DNA of 37,703 bases from Micromonospora matsumotoense (GTDB taxonomy: Bacteria; Actinomycetota; Actinomycetes; Mycobacteriales; Micromonosporaceae): the NCBI RefSeq assembly GCF_900091525.1, contig NZ_FMCU01000036.1:1-37703 (forward strand), written 5' to 3'. Positions 8,001-15,797 of this stretch are shown here, piece by piece. Made by a program: the position numbers and the translations under genes. The stretch's first letter is position 1. Every line of letters starts with the position of its first letter. The notes beneath the pieces were generated by a model, which saw nothing but the letters and a program-made list of their open reading frames with translations, did no database searches and was not told the DNA's origin.

Positions 8001-9758
8001 GTGCTGGAAGAGCTGCGGATCACCGGACTGGGCGTCATCGAGGACACCACCCTGCCGCTTGCCGGCGGGATGAACGTCATCACCGGTGAGACCGGTGCCG
8101 GCAAGACGATGGTGGTGACCGGCCTCGGCCTGCTGTTCGGCGGTCGGGCCGACGCGGGTCGGGTGCGGGCCGCGCCGGGCCGGGCCACCGTCGAGGGGCG
8201 GCTGCGCCTCGCCGGCCGGGTCGCCGACGTGGTGCACGCCCGGATCGTCGACGCCGGTGGCGGACCCGACGACGACGGCTCGCTGCTGATGAGCCGCACG
8301 GTCACCGTGGAGGGTCGGTCCCGGGCCTACCTGGGTGGCCGGAGCATGCCGGTGTCGATGCTCGGTGAGGTCGGCGAGCAGGTGGTGGCGGTGCACGGTC
8401 AGTCCGACCAGCTGCGGCTGCTGCGGCCCGCCGAGCAGCGGGCCGCGTTGGACCGGTTCGCCGGCCACGGGCACGAGAAGCTGGTCGACGCGCTGCGGGA
8501 GGCGTATGGGCGGTGGCGGCAGGTGGTCGACGACCTGGCCGACCGGCGCAGCAACGCCCGGGCCCGGCACCAGGAGGCCGACCTGCTGCGGCTGGGCCTG
8601 GACGAGATCACCCGGGTCGATCCGCAGGCCGGCGAGGACGATGAGCTGAAGACCGAGGCGCAGCGGCTGGAGCACGCCGAGGGGCTGCGGACGGCGGCCC
8701 AGTTGGCGCACCTGTGCGTGGCCGGTGGGGTGGAGGCGGCCGACGACACCCCGGACGCCACGACGCTGCTCGGCACGGCCCGGCGGACCCTGGAGGCGCA
8801 GGCCGGCACCGATCCGGCGCTGGGTGATCTGGCCGGTCGGTTGGAGGAGGCGGCCACCCTGGTGGCGGACGTCTCGGCGGAGCTGTCGACCTATCTGGCG
8901 GCGCTGGACGCCGATCCGGCCCGGTTGCAGACGATCTATGAGCGGCGGGCCGCGTTGCGCGCGTTGACCCGCAAGTACGCCGACGACGTCGACGGGGTGA
9001 TCGCCTGGGCGGAGCGGGCCCGGACCCGGCTGTCCGACCTGGATACCTCCGACGAGGTGCTCGACGAGTTGGACCGGGAGGCGCAGCGCCTCGCCGGTGA
9101 GGTGGCCGAGTTGGCCGGGCGGTTGTCGGCTTCCCGGCAGGAGGCGGCGGTCCGGTTCGCCGCGCAGGTCACCGTGGAGTTGGCCGGCTTGGCGATGCCG
9201 CACGCCCGGATCGAGGTGGCGGTGCTGCCCCGACCGGCCGGGCGGTCCGAGCCGACGCTGTCGGTCAACGGGGTCGAGTGCGGGGTCGGTCCGGACGGTG
9301 CCGACGAGGTGGAGTTGCGGCTGCTGGCCCATCCGGGTGCGCCGTCGCTGCCGTTGCAGCGGGGGGCCTCCGGCGGTGAGTTGTCCCGGGTGATGCTCGC
9401 CATCGAGGTGGTGTTCGCCGGTTCCGGTGGGCCGCCCACCCTGGTGTTCGACGAGGTCGACGCCGGGGTCGGTGGGCAGGCAGCGGTGGAGATCGGTCGT
9501 CGGCTGGCCCGGTTGGCGCGCAGTCACCAGGTGCTGGTGGTGACCCACCTGCCGCAGGTGGCCGCGTTCGCCGATCGGCACCTGGTGGTGGCGAAGGACA
9601 CCGGGGGTGCGGTGACCACCAGTGGGGTGCGGGTGGTGGAGGACACCGAGCGGGCCCGCGAGTTGGCCCGGATGCTGGCGGGTTTGCCGGATTCGGATCT
9701 GGGTATCGCCCATGCCGAGGAGCTGCTGGCCGTCGCGGCCAAGGAAAGACGACCCTGA
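8001..9758 (+). CDS. recN: DNA repair protein RecN
   Basis: A 585-aa SMC-like ATPase acting early in double-strand-break repair. Walker A is GETGAGKTMVV (residues about 28-38). A central coiled-coil region spans roughly residues 150-370. The ABC signature appears as GASGGELSRVML and Walker B as TLVFDEVDAGVGG, followed by the D-loop and VLVVTHLPQVAAFAD. Start GTG 8001 gives the standard N-terminus LEELRITGLGVIED. The 161-nt gap upstream (7840-8000) contains no further gene and no clear LexA box that I can see, so it may be read from its own promoter or from nadK. Confidence 0.95.
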   Translation: MLEELRITGLGVIEDTTLPLAGGMNVITGETGAGKTMVVTGLGLLFGGRADAGRVRAAPGRATVEGRLRLAGRVADVVHARIVDAGGGPDDDGSLLMSRTVTVEGRSRAYLGGRSMPVSMLGEVGEQVVAVHGQSDQLRLLRPAEQRAALDRFAGHGHEKLVDALREAYGRWRQVVDDLADRRSNARARHQEADLLRLGLDEITRVDPQAGEDDELKTEAQRLEHAEGLRTAAQLAHLCVAGGVEAADDTPDATTLLGTARRTLEAQAGTDPALGDLAGRLEEAATLVADVSAELSTYLAALDADPARLQTIYERRAALRALTRKYADDVDGVIAWAERARTRLSDLDTSDEVLDELDREAQRLAGEVAELAGRLSASRQEAAVRFAAQVTVELAGLAMPHARIEVAVLPRPAGRSEPTLSVNGVECGVGPDGADEVELRLLAHPGAPSLPLQRGASGGELSRVMLAIEVVFAGSGGPPTLVFDEVDAGVGGQAAVEIGRRLARLARSHQVLVVTHLPQVAAFADRHLVVAKDTGGAVTTSGVRVVEDTERARELARMLAGLPDSDLGIAHAEELLAVAAKERRP

Positions 9759-9775
9759 CCGCAACGATTGTGAGC

Positions 9776-9809
9776 GGAGGCACACCGGCCTGTGCTCCGG
9801 TGTGCTTCC
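9776..9809 (+). terminator. Terminator hairpin after recN
   Basis: GGAGGCACACCGG (9776-9788) pairs with CCGGTGTGCTTCC (9797-9809), a 13-bp stem with one G-U pair and an 8-nt loop. It starts 17 bases after the recN stop and precedes steA, suggesting that steA/steB have their own promoter. Confidence 0.6.
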
Positions 9810-9877
9810 CTGGGTAGGCGGCCCTGCTCAGGCATGTCGCAACGGAAATGCCTGCCTCCCATGCCAGGATGGTCACG

Positions 9878-11056
9878 ATGCGTCTACCCACGTTGCGCCG
9901 GACCCGGAACGCGGAACCGGACTCAGTTCTCGGCACCGCACGTCTGGACCGCCGTACCAAACGGCTGGTCGGCCGGCTCCGCCCCGGTGACATCGCGGTG
10001 ATCGACCATGTCGACCTGGACCGGGTGGCGGCCGATTCGCTGGTCGCGGTCGGGGTCGCGGCGGTCCTCAACGCCAAGCCGTCGGTCTCCGGCCGGTATC
10101 CGAACCTCGGCCCCGAGGTGCTGATCGGCGCGGGCATCCTGCTCCTGGACGACCTCGGTGAGGGGGTCTTCGAGCGGCTCCGGGAGGGCGACACCGTCCG
10201 GATCGAGGGCAACACCGTCTTCGTCGGCGACGATCCGGTCGCGCACGGTGACCTCCAGGACGCCGAGACGGTCGCCAAGGCGATGTCCGACGCCCGGGAG
10301 GGTCTGTCGGTGCAGCTGGAGGCGTTCGCCGCCAACACCATGGACTACCTGCGCCAGGAACGGGACCTGCTGCTCGACGGGGTGGGCGTACCCGAGATCC
10401 AGACCGCAGTGCAGGGTCGGCACTGCCTGATCGTGGTGCGGGGGTACGACTACAAGGCCGACCTGGACGTGTTGCGCCCCTACATCCGGGAGTTCAAGCC
10501 GGTGCTGATCGGCGTGGACGGCGGCGCGGACGCACTGGTCGAGGCGGGTTACACCCCCGACATGATCATCGGGGACATGGACTCGGTCACCGACGACGTG
10601 CTGCGCTGCGGTGCCGAGGTGATCGTGCATGCCTACCCGGACGGCCGGGCGCCCGGCCTGGCCCGGGTCAACGGGCTCGGGGTGCCGGCGATCACCTTCC
10701 CGGCCGCCGCCACCAGCGAGGACCTGGCCATGCTGCTGGCCGACGAGAAGGGCGCCTCGCTGCTGGTCGCGGTGGGCACCCACGCCACGCTTGTCGAGTT
10801 CCTGGACAAGGGGCGGGGCGGGATGGCCTCCACCTTCCTCACCCGGCTCAAGGTCGGCGGCAAGCTGGTCGACGCCAAGGGCGTGAGCCGGCTCTACCGG
10901 CAGAGCATCTCCGGCTCGTCCCTGCTGCTCCTGGTCCTCTCGGCGATCGCCGCGATGGCCTCCGCCGTGGCGGTCTCCACCGTCGGCAAGGCGTATTTGG
11001 GCGTGGTCTCCGAATGGTGGGACAATCTCGTGTTCCAGCTCGGCCAGCTCTTCTAG
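9878..11056 (+). CDS. steA: SteA-like cell-separation protein (Rv1697 type)
   Basis: A 392-aa protein. ATG 9878 is preceded by AGGA at a spacing of 8; an upstream in-frame ATG at 9848 lacks a good site. Residues about 200-250 resemble the thiamin-pyrophosphokinase catalytic fold (VLIGVDGGADALVEAGYTPD followed by IGDMDSV). A single membrane span is predicted near the C-terminus (SSLLLLVLSAIAAMASAVAV, about residues 347-366). In Corynebacterium the SteA/SteB pair is needed for RipC-FtsEX-dependent daughter-cell separation. The steB homologue is immediately downstream. Enzymatic activity of the TPK-like fold is unproven. Confidence 0.88.
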   Translation: MRLPTLRRTRNAEPDSVLGTARLDRRTKRLVGRLRPGDIAVIDHVDLDRVAADSLVAVGVAAVLNAKPSVSGRYPNLGPEVLIGAGILLLDDLGEGVFERLREGDTVRIEGNTVFVGDDPVAHGDLQDAETVAKAMSDAREGLSVQLEAFAANTMDYLRQERDLLLDGVGVPEIQTAVQGRHCLIVVRGYDYKADLDVLRPYIREFKPVLIGVDGGADALVEAGYTPDMIIGDMDSVTDDVLRCGAEVIVHAYPDGRAPGLARVNGLGVPAITFPAAATSEDLAMLLADEKGASLLVAVGTHATLVEFLDKGRGGMASTFLTRLKVGGKLVDAKGVSRLYRQSISGSSLLLLVLSAIAAMASAVAVSTVGKAYLGVVSEWWDNLVFQLGQLF

Positions 11057-11083
11057 CTCCCGACCGATCAAGAGGCTGCAAGC

Positions 11084-12019
11084 GTGATCAACTTCCGGTA
11101 CCACGTGGTGTCCCTGACCGCGGTCTTCCTGGCGTTGGCGATCGGCCTGGTGGTCGGCACGGCCGCCCTCAACGGCCCGGTGGCCGACTCCCTCAAGGAG
11201 ACCGTCAACTCGCTGCGCAAGGACAACCAGCAGATGCGCCAGTCGGTCAACAGCCTCCAGAAGGAGCTGGACCTCGAGGAGGACTTCGCCGCCGAGATGG
11301 CGCAGCTCTACCTCCCCGGCAAGCTCACCGGCAAGCGCGTGATGGTGCTCAGCCTGCCCACCGGCCGGGAGCACACCGAGGGCGTGCTGAAGATGCTCCA
11401 GACCGCCGGGGCCACCGTGACCGGCCGGGTCGACGTGCAGGACAAGTTCATCAACCCGGACAACAACACCAACCTGATGGAGCTGGCCGTCACCGCCGCC
11501 CGGCCCACCGCGCCCGCCTCGGCGCTGCCCGGCAACGGCAACGGCGTGGAGACCTCCAGCGCCCTGCTGGCCAGCGTCCTGCTCGACCGCCCGCAGGGCA
11601 CCCCGGTGGTCACCGAGGCCGACCGGCGGGCGGTGCTGGCCGCGTACGCCAACGCCGGGTACCTCACCAGCGAGGAGAAGGTCACCGGGCCGGCCGAGGC
11701 CGTGGTGGTGGTCAGCGGGCAGCCCTACGTCGACAAGGACTCCGCCAAGAAGGACGAGTCGGTGGTGAAGGTCGCCGAGCAGTTCGACCGCACCGGCGCG
11801 ATCGTCGTCGGCGGCAACGGCTCCGCCGGGGGCAACCTGGTGGCCGTCGTCCGCGGCGACCCGGTGCTCGCCCAGACCATCTCCACCGTCGACAACGCCA
11901 ACACCGTGCAGGGGCAGCTGGTCACCAGCCTGGCCCTGGTCCAACAACTCTCCGAGAAGCGGACCGGTCAGTACGGCGTCGGCGACAACGCCACGTTGGT
12001 GCCTAGACTGCCCCAGTGA
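11084..12019 (+). CDS. steB: SteB/MctB-like membrane-anchored protein (copper transporter MctB family label)
   Basis: A 311-aa protein from GTG 11084 with AGAGG at 11071. An N-terminal transmembrane anchor (VVSLTAVFLALAIGLVVGTAAL, residues 8-29) is followed by a coiled coil (SLKETVNSLRKDNQQMRQSVN, about residues 36-65) and a mixed alpha/beta extracytoplasmic domain. The mycobacterial relative is called MctB, a channel protein implicated in copper resistance, while the corynebacterial relative SteB acts with SteA in cell separation. Pairing with steA here favours the septation role. A coiled coil after one membrane span is also typical of divisome proteins. Confidence 0.88.
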   Translation: MINFRYHVVSLTAVFLALAIGLVVGTAALNGPVADSLKETVNSLRKDNQQMRQSVNSLQKELDLEEDFAAEMAQLYLPGKLTGKRVMVLSLPTGREHTEGVLKMLQTAGATVTGRVDVQDKFINPDNNTNLMELAVTAARPTAPASALPGNGNGVETSSALLASVLLDRPQGTPVVTEADRRAVLAAYANAGYLTSEEKVTGPAEAVVVVSGQPYVDKDSAKKDESVVKVAEQFDRTGAIVVGGNGSAGGNLVAVVRGDPVLAQTISTVDNANTVQGQLVTSLALVQQLSEKRTGQYGVGDNATLVPRLPQ

Positions 12020-12081
12020 GCGAACCACGTACCCCGGTGACCGGTTACCACCCGCCCGCCCCGATGGGCGGCGCCGCGTGA
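12016..12081 (+). CDS. 21-aa bridging mini-ORF between steB and the phosphotransferase gene
   Basis: GTG 12016 overlaps the steB stop in GTGA, and the ORF's TGA (12079-12081) overlaps the GTG start of the next gene, also in GTGA. It encodes VSEPRTPVTGYHPPAPMGGAA, rich in Pro and without a domain. This repeats the arrangement seen between tlyA and nadK and may pass ribosomes from steB to the envelope module. Too short to be judged as a protein from one genome. Confidence 0.35.
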   Translation: MSEPRTPVTGYHPPAPMGGAA

Positions 12082-12944
12082 GCGGGCTCGGGCGGCTGCT
12101 CGCCGCCGCCGCCGGAGCCGCCGCCGCCCGGTACGCGCTGCGGGAGATCCGTACCTCCCCGGCAGGGCCGGCGTTGGAGCGGACCAACTTCCGGGGCCGT
12201 ACCGTCAGCCTCGCCGCCGGACCGGCGCTCGCCGTCGGGGCGTCCGGCGCGGGGGCGCTCGGCGCGGCCAGCGTCCCGGCCGGGGCGGCGGTGCTCGTCG
12301 CCGGCCTCGGCTCCGGCGCGGTCGGCCTCTACGACGACGTGGTGGGCGCCCGGCCGGAGCAGAAGGCCGCCAAGGGCTTCGCCGGTCACCTCGCCGCGCT
12401 GCGCGCCGGCCGGGTCACCGCCGGCCTGGTCAAGGTCGCCGGGGTGGGCGCGGCCGGGCTGGCCGCCGCCGCGCTGCTCGCCGCCGATCCCACGGTCGCC
12501 GGGCACCCCCGCCGGCAGCGGCACGGCACCCTCGGCCGCACCGTCGACGTGCTGCTCGGCGCGGGAGTGATCGCCGGCACCGCCAACCTGCTCAACCTGC
12601 TCGACCTGCGCCCCGGCCGGGCGCTGAAGTCGGGCGTGCTGCTCGGCGTCCCGCTGGCCGGTGGCCCGCACGCGGGCATCGCCGCCGGTGCGGTCGGCGC
12701 CGCCGGTGGGCTGCTCGACGAGGACCTGGGCGAGCGGGTCATGATCGGCGACAGCGGGGCCAACGCGCTCGGCGCGCTGCTCGGGGTGGCACTGGCCGCC
12801 CGGACCGGGCCGCTCGGCCGGGCCGGTCTGCTCGCGGTCCTCGCCGGCCTCACCGCGGCCAGTGAGAAGGTCAGCTTCACGGCGGTCATCCAGCGCACCC
12901 CGGTGCTGCGGGAACTCGACGCGCTGGGCCGGCGATCCGACTGA
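12078..12944 (+). CDS. MraY/WecA-like polyprenyl-phosphate sugar-1-phosphate transferase
   Basis: A 288-aa integral membrane protein. Alternating hydrophobic segments carry the family's motifs: NFRGRTVSLAAGPAL near residue 36, the aspartate pair in GLYDDVVGARPEQK with KGFAGHLAALRAGRVTAG following, NLLNLLDLRPGRALK near residue 172, and MIGDSGANALGALLG near residue 222. Members move a phospho-sugar from a UDP-sugar to a polyprenyl phosphate at the inner membrane face. MraY itself normally lies in the dcw cluster, so this is likely a paralogue for another glycan or a regulatory relative. It is shorter than typical WecA/MraY (about 350 aa). It opens a four-gene module with a flippase and a glycosyltransferase. 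Confidence 0.85.
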   Translation: MSGLGRLLAAAAGAAAARYALREIRTSPAGPALERTNFRGRTVSLAAGPALAVGASGAGALGAASVPAGAAVLVAGLGSGAVGLYDDVVGARPEQKAAKGFAGHLAALRAGRVTAGLVKVAGVGAAGLAAAALLAADPTVAGHPRRQRHGTLGRTVDVLLGAGVIAGTANLLNLLDLRPGRALKSGVLLGVPLAGGPHAGIAAGAVGAAGGLLDEDLGERVMIGDSGANALGALLGVALAARTGPLGRAGLLAVLAGLTAASEKVSFTAVIQRTPVLRELDALGRRSD

Positions 12945-12945
12945 C

Positions 12946-14616
12946 GTGACCAGACCGGCACCCCTCGCCGGCGCCGGTCGGGTGGCCGGCGCCGCCGCCC
13001 TCATCGCCGTGCTCACCGTGGTCGCCCGGCTCGCCGGGTTCGGCCGGACCGCCGTGTTCACCTGGGTCGTCGAGACCAGCGACCTCGGTGGCATGTACGT
13101 GCTCGCCAACACCGTCCCGAACATCATCTTCGAGATCGTCGCCGGCGGGGCGCTGGCCAGTCTCGTCGTACCGCTGCTGGCCGGGCCGGTCGCGGCCGGT
13201 GACCGGCGGGCGGTGGCCGCCACCACCGGCGCGCTGCTGACCTGGACGGTGACCCTGCTGGTGCCGCTCGCAGCGCTGGTGGCGCTGTTCGCCGACCCGG
13301 TCGTGGCGGTCATCTCCGACGGGCGGTCACCGGCCGAACTGGCCGCCGGGGCACGGATGCTGCGGGTGTTCGCCCCGCAACTGCCGCTCTACGGCATCGG
13401 GATCGTGCTGACCGGGGTGCTCCAGGCGCACCGCCGGTTCGCCTGGCCGGTCGTCGCACCGCTGCTGTCCAGCCTCACCGTCGTGCTGGCCTACCTCGTC
13501 TTCGGGGTCACCCAGGGGCGGGACGCGAGCATCGCCCAGGTGAGCCGGGCCGGGGAGCTGATCCTCTCCGGCGGCACCACCCTCGGCGTGGTGGTGCTGT
13601 CGCTGTCGCTGCTGATCCCGCTGCGCCGGCTCGGGCTGGCCTGGCGACCCGGCTACGCCTTCCCCGCCGACGCCCGGGCCCGGGTCGGCGGGCTCGCCGT
13701 CGCCGGGGCGGTCACCGTCACCGCCCAACAACTCGCCCTGGTGGTCATCCTCAACCGGATCTCCGGTGGCCCGACCGAAGCCCCGCAGGTCTACAACCTC
13801 GCCCAGACCATGTACCTGCTGCCCTGGGCGGTGCTCGCGGTGCCGCTGGCGGTCGCCGCGTACCCGGGGCTGTCGGCCGCCGCCGCGACCGGCGACGAGG
13901 ACGGCTACCGCACGACGGTCGCCGCGACCACCCGGGGGGTGCTGCTGTGCAGCTTCCTCGGCGCGGCGGCCCTGATCGGCACCGCCGAACCGGTCGGCCG
14001 GTTCTTCCCGCTCGGCGCGGAGCCGACCGCCGCCGCGATCGCCGGTTTCGCCCCCGGGCTGGTCGGCTACGGGCTCTTCGCGGTGCTGTCCAGGGCCCTC
14101 TACGCCCGGGGTGCCACCCGGGTGGCGACCGCCGCCATCACCACCGGCTGGCTGGTGGTGCCGCTGGTCGCCGTACCGCTGGCGGCGCTGCTGCCGCGCG
14201 CCGACCGGGTGCCGGCCGTCACCCTGGCCAACTCCGTCGGCATGCTGGTCCTCGGGGTGCTGCTGGTCGGCGCGGTGCTCCGCTCCGCCGGTCGGGCCGC
14301 CCTCGCCGGCGCCGGCCGGGCCGCCACCGCCGGTCTGCTGGCCGCGCTGCTCGCCGCCCCGGCCGGTGTCCTCACCGCCCGCCTGCTCGCCGACGGCGGC
14401 ACCCCGACGACAACGGGAGCACTCGTGCAGGGCATGCTGTCCGGGGCCGTGGTCGGCGTGCTGTTCCTCGCCGTGGCCTGGTTGGTGGACCGGCGGGACG
14501 TCGGGCCGCTGCTCACCGGCGTACGTCGTCGGCTGGGTGGCCGGCGACCGACGGGTGACCCGCAGGACGGCGTTGCCCGCGACGCCGGTGACGGGAAGGA
14601 GACCCTCTCCCCATGA
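12946..14616 (+). CDS. MurJ/MviN-family lipid-linked glycan flippase
   Basis: A 556-aa polytopic membrane protein; GTG 12946 starts two bases after the previous stop. It begins VAGAAALIAVLTVVARLAGFGRTAVFTWVV, typical of MurJ/MviN, and shows about 13-14 hydrophobic spans, with YNLAQTMYLLPWAVLAVPLAVAAYP and a final long hydrophobic region before a short charged tail. Family members flip lipid II or other undecaprenyl-linked sugars outward. Actinobacteria usually carry a separate fused MurJ near the origin, so this copy may serve the product of the neighbouring transferase and glycosyltransferase. Its stop overlaps the next start (ATGA). Confidence 0.87.
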   Translation: MTRPAPLAGAGRVAGAAALIAVLTVVARLAGFGRTAVFTWVVETSDLGGMYVLANTVPNIIFEIVAGGALASLVVPLLAGPVAAGDRRAVAATTGALLTWTVTLLVPLAALVALFADPVVAVISDGRSPAELAAGARMLRVFAPQLPLYGIGIVLTGVLQAHRRFAWPVVAPLLSSLTVVLAYLVFGVTQGRDASIAQVSRAGELILSGGTTLGVVVLSLSLLIPLRRLGLAWRPGYAFPADARARVGGLAVAGAVTVTAQQLALVVILNRISGGPTEAPQVYNLAQTMYLLPWAVLAVPLAVAAYPGLSAAAATGDEDGYRTTVAATTRGVLLCSFLGAAALIGTAEPVGRFFPLGAEPTAAAIAGFAPGLVGYGLFAVLSRALYARGATRVATAAITTGWLVVPLVAVPLAALLPRADRVPAVTLANSVGMLVLGVLLVGAVLRSAGRAALAGAGRAATAGLLAALLAAPAGVLTARLLADGGTPTTTGALVQGMLSGAVVGVLFLAVAWLVDRRDVGPLLTGVRRRLGGRRPTGDPQDGVARDAGDGKETLSP

Positions 14617-15797
14617 CCGACGCGACGTCCGCCCCCGATCCCGGGGGCACGGTGGTGCTGCTGCTCGCCTCCAGCACCGGCGGGGTGGGTCAACACGTCC
14701 GGTCGGTGGCCCGGGGGCTCGTCGAGGCCGGCCAGCCGGTGCTGGTCTGCGGCCCGGCCGCCACCGGCGAACAGTTCGACTTCGCCGCCACCGGAGCCCG
14801 GTTCACCCCGGTGGAGATCTCGGCCAACCCGACCCCCGCCGACGCCCGGGCGGTCACCGCGCTGCGTCGGGCGCTGGCCGGCGCGGACGTCCGGGTGGTG
14901 CACGCCCACGGGCTGCGCGCCGGGCTGGTCGCGGCGCTCGCCCGGCCGGCCGCGCCGCTCGTGGTCACCTGGCACAACGCGGTACTCGCCGGTGGGCTGC
15001 GCGGGCGGCTGTCCCGGCTCGCCGAACGGGTGGTCGCGCGGTCCGCCCGGGTCGCCCTGGGGGCCTCCGCGGACCTGGTGGACCGGGCCGCCGCGTTAGG
15101 TGCCGCCGACGCCCGGCTCGCCCCCGTCGCCGCCCCGGCCCTGCCCGCCCCGCGTCGCCGCCGGGCCGCCGTCCGCGCCGAGTTCGGCGTCGCCGCCGGG
15201 CAACCGCTGGTGCTCTCCGTCGGCCGGCTGCATTCGCAGAAGCGCTACGACGTGCTGGTCGACGCCGCCGCCCGGTGGCGTACCCGCACCCCGCCGCCCG
15301 TGGTGGTGATCGCCGGCAGTGGCCCGGCGTACCTGCCGCTGGCCGCCCGGATCTCCGCGACCCGGGCCCCGGTGACCCTGCTCGGGCACCGCACCGACGT
15401 GGCGGACCTGCTCGCCGGCGCCGACCTGGCGGTGGTGACCAGCGACTGGGAGGCCCGGCAGTTGTTCGCCCAGGAGGCGCTGCGGGCCGGCGTGCCGCTG
15501 GTGGCGACCGCCGTCGGCGGGCTGCCCGAGCTGGTCGGCGACGGCGCGCTGCTGGTCCCGGCCGGCGACGTCGACGCGGTCGACGCGGCCGTCGGGTCGC
15601 TGCTGGACGACCCCGACCTGCGGGCCGACCTGGCTGCCCGGGGCGTCACCCGGGCCGCCGGCTGGCCCACCGAGGCCGACACCGTCGCCGCGCTGCGGGC
15701 CCTCTACACCGAGCTGGACGCCGACCCCGCCGGCCCGGCAGGCCGCACCGGGGCGGCCGTCCCCGGCACCGACACCCCCTCGACGGGACGCGCCTGA
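14613..15797 (+). CDS. GT4-family glycosyltransferase
   Basis: A 394-aa GT-B enzyme starting at ATG 14613, with GGAAGGA upstream and a 4-base overlap with the flippase gene. The N-terminal Rossmann half has LLLASSTGGVGQHVRSVARGL (Gly-rich acceptor loop) and VVHAHGLRAGLVAALA. The C-terminal half has SVGRLHSQKRYDVLVDA, HRTDVADLLAGADLAVV and the EX7E-type donor site WEARQLFAQEALRAG with ATAVGGLPELV. No signal peptide, so it works on the cytoplasmic side, probably adding a sugar to a lipid-linked intermediate. Donor and acceptor cannot be read from sequence. Confidence 0.9.
   Translation: MTDATSAPDPGGTVVLLLASSTGGVGQHVRSVARGLVEAGQPVLVCGPAATGEQFDFAATGARFTPVEISANPTPADARAVTALRRALAGADVRVVHAHGLRAGLVAALARPAAPLVVTWHNAVLAGGLRGRLSRLAERVVARSARVALGASADLVDRAAALGAADARLAPVAAPALPAPRRRRAAVRAEFGVAAGQPLVLSVGRLHSQKRYDVLVDAAARWRTRTPPPVVVIAGSGPAYLPLAARISATRAPVTLLGHRTDVADLLAGADLAVVTSDWEARQLFAQEALRAGVPLVATAVGGLPELVGDGALLVPAGDVDAVDAAVGSLLDDPDLRADLAARGVTRAAGWPTEADTVAALRALYTELDADPAGPAGRTGAAVPGTDTPSTGRA

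Noticed and set aside
9923..12187. 754-codon frame antisense to steA and steB
   Set aside because: Shadow of two strongly supported genes; no domain is recognisable and codon positions follow the plus-strand genes.
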